This document shows, one piece after another, positions 4,962-6,950 of a DNA stretch of 6,950 bases; the stretch's first letter is position 1; every line of letters starts with the position of its first letter. This DNA is from an uncultured Nocardioides sp. (GTDB taxonomy: Bacteria; Actinomycetota; Actinomycetes; Propionibacteriales; Nocardioidaceae): assembly GCF_946885725.1 (NCBI RefSeq), contig NZ_CAMPGZ010000210.1, positions 1 to 6,950 of the forward strand. Reading direction: 5' to 3'. Under the pieces are notes generated by a model. It was not told the DNA's origin and searched no databases. It saw only the letters and a program-made list of their open reading frames with translations. The translations under genes and the position numbers were made by a program.

Positions 4962-6950
4962 CAGGCGGGCTCCGCCTCCCGCAGCCGCTGGCTGATCACC
5001 GCGGAGACGCCGTCGCCGCGCATGGTCACGCCGTAGAGCGCGTCGCCGACCTCCATCGTGCGCTTCTGGTGGGTGATCACGAGCAGCTGGGAGTTCTCGC
5101 GCAGCTCTTCGTAGATCTCCAGCAGGCGGCCGAGGTTGGTGTCGTCGAGCGCGGCCTCGACCTCGTCGAGGATGTAGAACGGCGACGGCCGGGCCTTGAA
5201 CAGCGCGACGAGGAACGCCACCGCGACCAGGGACCGCTCGCCGCCGGAGAGCAGGGAGAGCCGCTTGACCTTCTTGCCGGGCGGGCGGGCCTCGACCTCG
5301 ATGCCGGTGGTCAGCATGTCGGACGGGTCGGTCAGCACGAGCTTGCCCTCGCCGCCGGGGAACAGCCGCGAGAACACCGAGTCGAACGCCTGGCGGACGT
5401 CCTCCCAGGCCTCGGTGAAGACCTGCTCCACCCGCTCGTCGACCTCGCGGACGATGTCGAGCAGGTCGCGGCGGGTCTTCTTCAGGTCCTCGAGCTGCTC
5501 GGTGAGGAACTTGTGCCGCTCCTCGAGCGCCGAGAACTCCTCGAGCGCGAGCGGGTTGACCTTGCCGAGCATCGACAGCGCGCGCTCGGCGGCGCGCAGC
5601 CGCTTCTGCTGCTCCTCGCGGACGTAAGGCACCGGCTCGGCGGGTACGACGTCCTGGGTCGTGCCGTCGGCCTCGGCCGGACCGGCCTGCACCGGCGGCA
5701 CCAGCTGGTCGGGGCCGAAGTCGGCGACGAGTGCCTCGGGGTCGAGGCCGAGCTCCTCGAGCGCCCGCTCCTCGAGCTGCTCGATGCGCATGCGCTGCTG
5801 GGCTCGGGCCATCTCGTCGCGGTGCACGGTGTTGACCAGCTCGTCGAGCTCGCGGCCGAGGTCGCGGAGCCTGGCGCGGACCGCCATCAGCTCCTCCTCG
5901 CGGCCGCGGCGGGACTGCTCGACGGCCGTGCGCGCCTCGGCGGCCGCGGCGATCGAGTCCTCGAGCCGCTGCAGCACGACGGCGACGGCGGCGGAGACCG
6001 CCTGGGCGACCCTGCCCTCGCGGATCAGCCGCTCGCGGCGCGCGGCGGCCTTGGCGCGGGCGTCGCGCTCGGCCTGGGCGGCGCGGAGCAGCGACTCGGC
6101 GCGGCCGGCCAGCGCGCGGGCGCGCTCCTCGGCGGTGCGCAGCGCCAGCCGGGCGTCCATCTCGCGGGCGCGGGCGGCCTTTGCCTCCTCGGCCAGCTGG
6201 TCGCGGGCGCCGGTGTCGGGCTCCTCCTCGGGCGACTCCTCGGCCGCGGCGAGCCGCGCCTCGAGGTCGGCGAGGCCGGCGAGGGCCTTGTCGCGCGCCT
6301 CCTCCGCCTGGGCGATGGCGGCGTTGACCCGCTCGGCCTCGCCCTTGGCGGACCGGGCGACCGCGCCGAGCTGGCCGAGCTCCTCGGCGATCGCGGCGAG
6401 GGTGGCGTCGGACTCGTGCAGCCTGGCCAGCGCGACGTCGACGCGCTGCTGGGCCTGGTCGCGCTCCTCCTCGAGCCGGGCCAGCTCGAAGGTGAGCCGC
6501 TCGCACCGGTGGGTGGCCTCGGTGAGCTGCTCGGCCGCCTCGTCGACCGCGGCCTGCACCTCGATGAGGCTGGGCCGGCTGGACGAGCCACCGGAGGCGA
6601 AGTGCGCGCCGAGGACGTCGCCCTCCCGCGTCACCGCAGTGACGTCGGGGTAGTCGCGGACCAGGGCCCGGGCGTCGTCGAGGCCGTCGACGAGCGCGGT
6701 CTTGAACAGCACGCGCCGCAGCGCCGGGCGCAGCGCGTCGGGGCACTCGACCACGTCGAGGGCGTACGTCGCGGAGGACGGGAGGCCCGGCCAGGTGCTG
6801 TCGTCGGCGGCGGCGCCCCCGAGGAGCAGGCCGGCGCGGCCGAGGTCCTCGCTCTTGAGGTGCTCGAGCGCACCGAGGGCGGCGTCGACGTGCTCGACGG
6901 CGACCGCGTCGGCGGCGGAGCCGAGCGCGGCGGCGACGGCGGTCTCGTAG
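4961..6950 (-). CDS. smc: Chromosome segregation ATPase SMC, C-terminal half (cut by window edge)
   Basis: The open frame runs from the window edge to TGA at 4961-4963, showing 662 residues. Visible residues 1-122 are the second half of the hinge, ending in VTREGDVLGAHFASGGS. Residues about 127-400 are a long heptad-rich coiled coil full of Ala, Arg and Glu. Residues 401-443 are a proline-rich break (GLDPEALVADFGPDQ onward) found in actinobacterial SMC near the head. The head has NPLALEEF, the ABC signature LSGGE (567-571), Walker B FYILDE (591-596), D-loop ALDD (600-603) and the switch histidine in THQKR (His627). SMC dimers with ScpA/ScpB organise the chromosome and drive origin segregation using ATP. 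The Walker A half lies outside the window. No internal stop or frameshift is seen. Confidence 0.97.
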   Translation of the reverse strand, partial: YETAVAAALGSAADAVAVEHVDAALGALEHLKSEDLGRAGLLLGGAAADDSTWPGLPSSATYALDVVECPDALRPALRRVLFKTALVDGLDDARALVRDYPDVTAVTREGDVLGAHFASGGSSSRPSLIEVQAAVDEAAEQLTEATHRCERLTFELARLEEERDQAQQRVDVALARLHESDATLAAIAEELGQLGAVARSAKGEAERVNAAIAQAEEARDKALAGLADLEARLAAAEESPEEEPDTGARDQLAEEAKAARAREMDARLALRTAEERARALAGRAESLLRAAQAERDARAKAAARRERLIREGRVAQAVSAAVAVVLQRLEDSIAAAAEARTAVEQSRRGREEELMAVRARLRDLGRELDELVNTVHRDEMARAQQRMRIEQLEERALEELGLDPEALVADFGPDQLVPPVQAGPAEADGTTQDVVPAEPVPYVREEQQKRLRAAERALSMLGKVNPLALEEFSALEERHKFLTEQLEDLKKTRRDLLDIVREVDERVEQVFTEAWEDVRQAFDSVFSRLFPGGEGKLVLTDPSDMLTTGIEVEARPPGKKVKRLSLLSGGERSLVAVAFLVALFKARPSPFYILDEVEAALDDTNLGRLLEIYEELRENSQLLVITHQKRTMEVGDALYGVTMRGDGVSAVISQRLREAEPA

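Noticed and set aside
4497..6746. A 749-codon minus-strand frame covering both the thioesterase and much of smc
   Set aside because: Upstream of 4961 it translates to Arg/Ala/Gly-rich noise in a shifted frame of smc. Only the last 154 codons are a real protein, so it is not a fusion.

Overview
This window is high-GC DNA from an actinobacterium. GC-rich codon use, an SMC with the actinobacterial-style proline-rich break before the head, and the gene order all support this. A Nocardioides-like (Propionibacteriales) source is my guess and is not shown by the sequence. Almost everything reads on the minus strand, so in transcription order one goes from high to low coordinates. The order smc - (thioesterase, small membrane protein) - ftsY - amtB - glnK - glnD matches, apart from the insertions, the chromosomal backbone known from mycobacteria (smc-ftsY-amt-glnB-glnD).

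Region by region. 4961-6950 is the C-terminal half of SMC, from the hinge to the end of the ABC head. It is fused by a one-base TGATG overlap to a hotdog-fold thioesterase (4497-4961). A 108-base gap and a short single-pass membrane protein (4149-4388) follow, then ftsY, the SRP receptor (2895-4103). A tetR-type regulator on the plus strand (2178-2774) interrupts the series. It converges on ftsY and diverges from amtB. Next comes the ammonium-sensing set: amtB (614-1951), glnK (279-617, ATGA overlap with amtB) and the first 52 codons of glnD (1-157). AmtB carries ammonium, GlnK (PII, modifiable Tyr51 present) docks on it and reports nitrogen status, and GlnD modifies GlnK. The amtB upstream region carries a match to three of the four half-sites of a GlnR box.

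The most unusual content is intergenic. Two loci, between glnK and glnD (197-273) and between the converging tetR and ftsY (2785-2891), carry copies of the same small repeat. It has a hairpin module (stem TTGCGGTT/AACCGCAA with an 8-base loop) followed, exactly 41 bases on, by a related non-hairpin end module (TGCRGTTCGTGACCAATCGA). Locus 2 is a tandem of hairpin, hairpin and end module with an exact 41-base period. Locus 1 has one hairpin, extended to a perfect 18-bp stem, plus the end module in the opposite orientation and with the same 41-base spacing. A 12-base match to the end-module tail lies at 4454-4465. This looks like an extragenic palindromic repeat family with a fixed architecture, sitting where terminators would be expected.

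I saw no RNA genes, CRISPR arrays, insertion sequences or prophage genes. There is no gene-free stretch over 300 bases.
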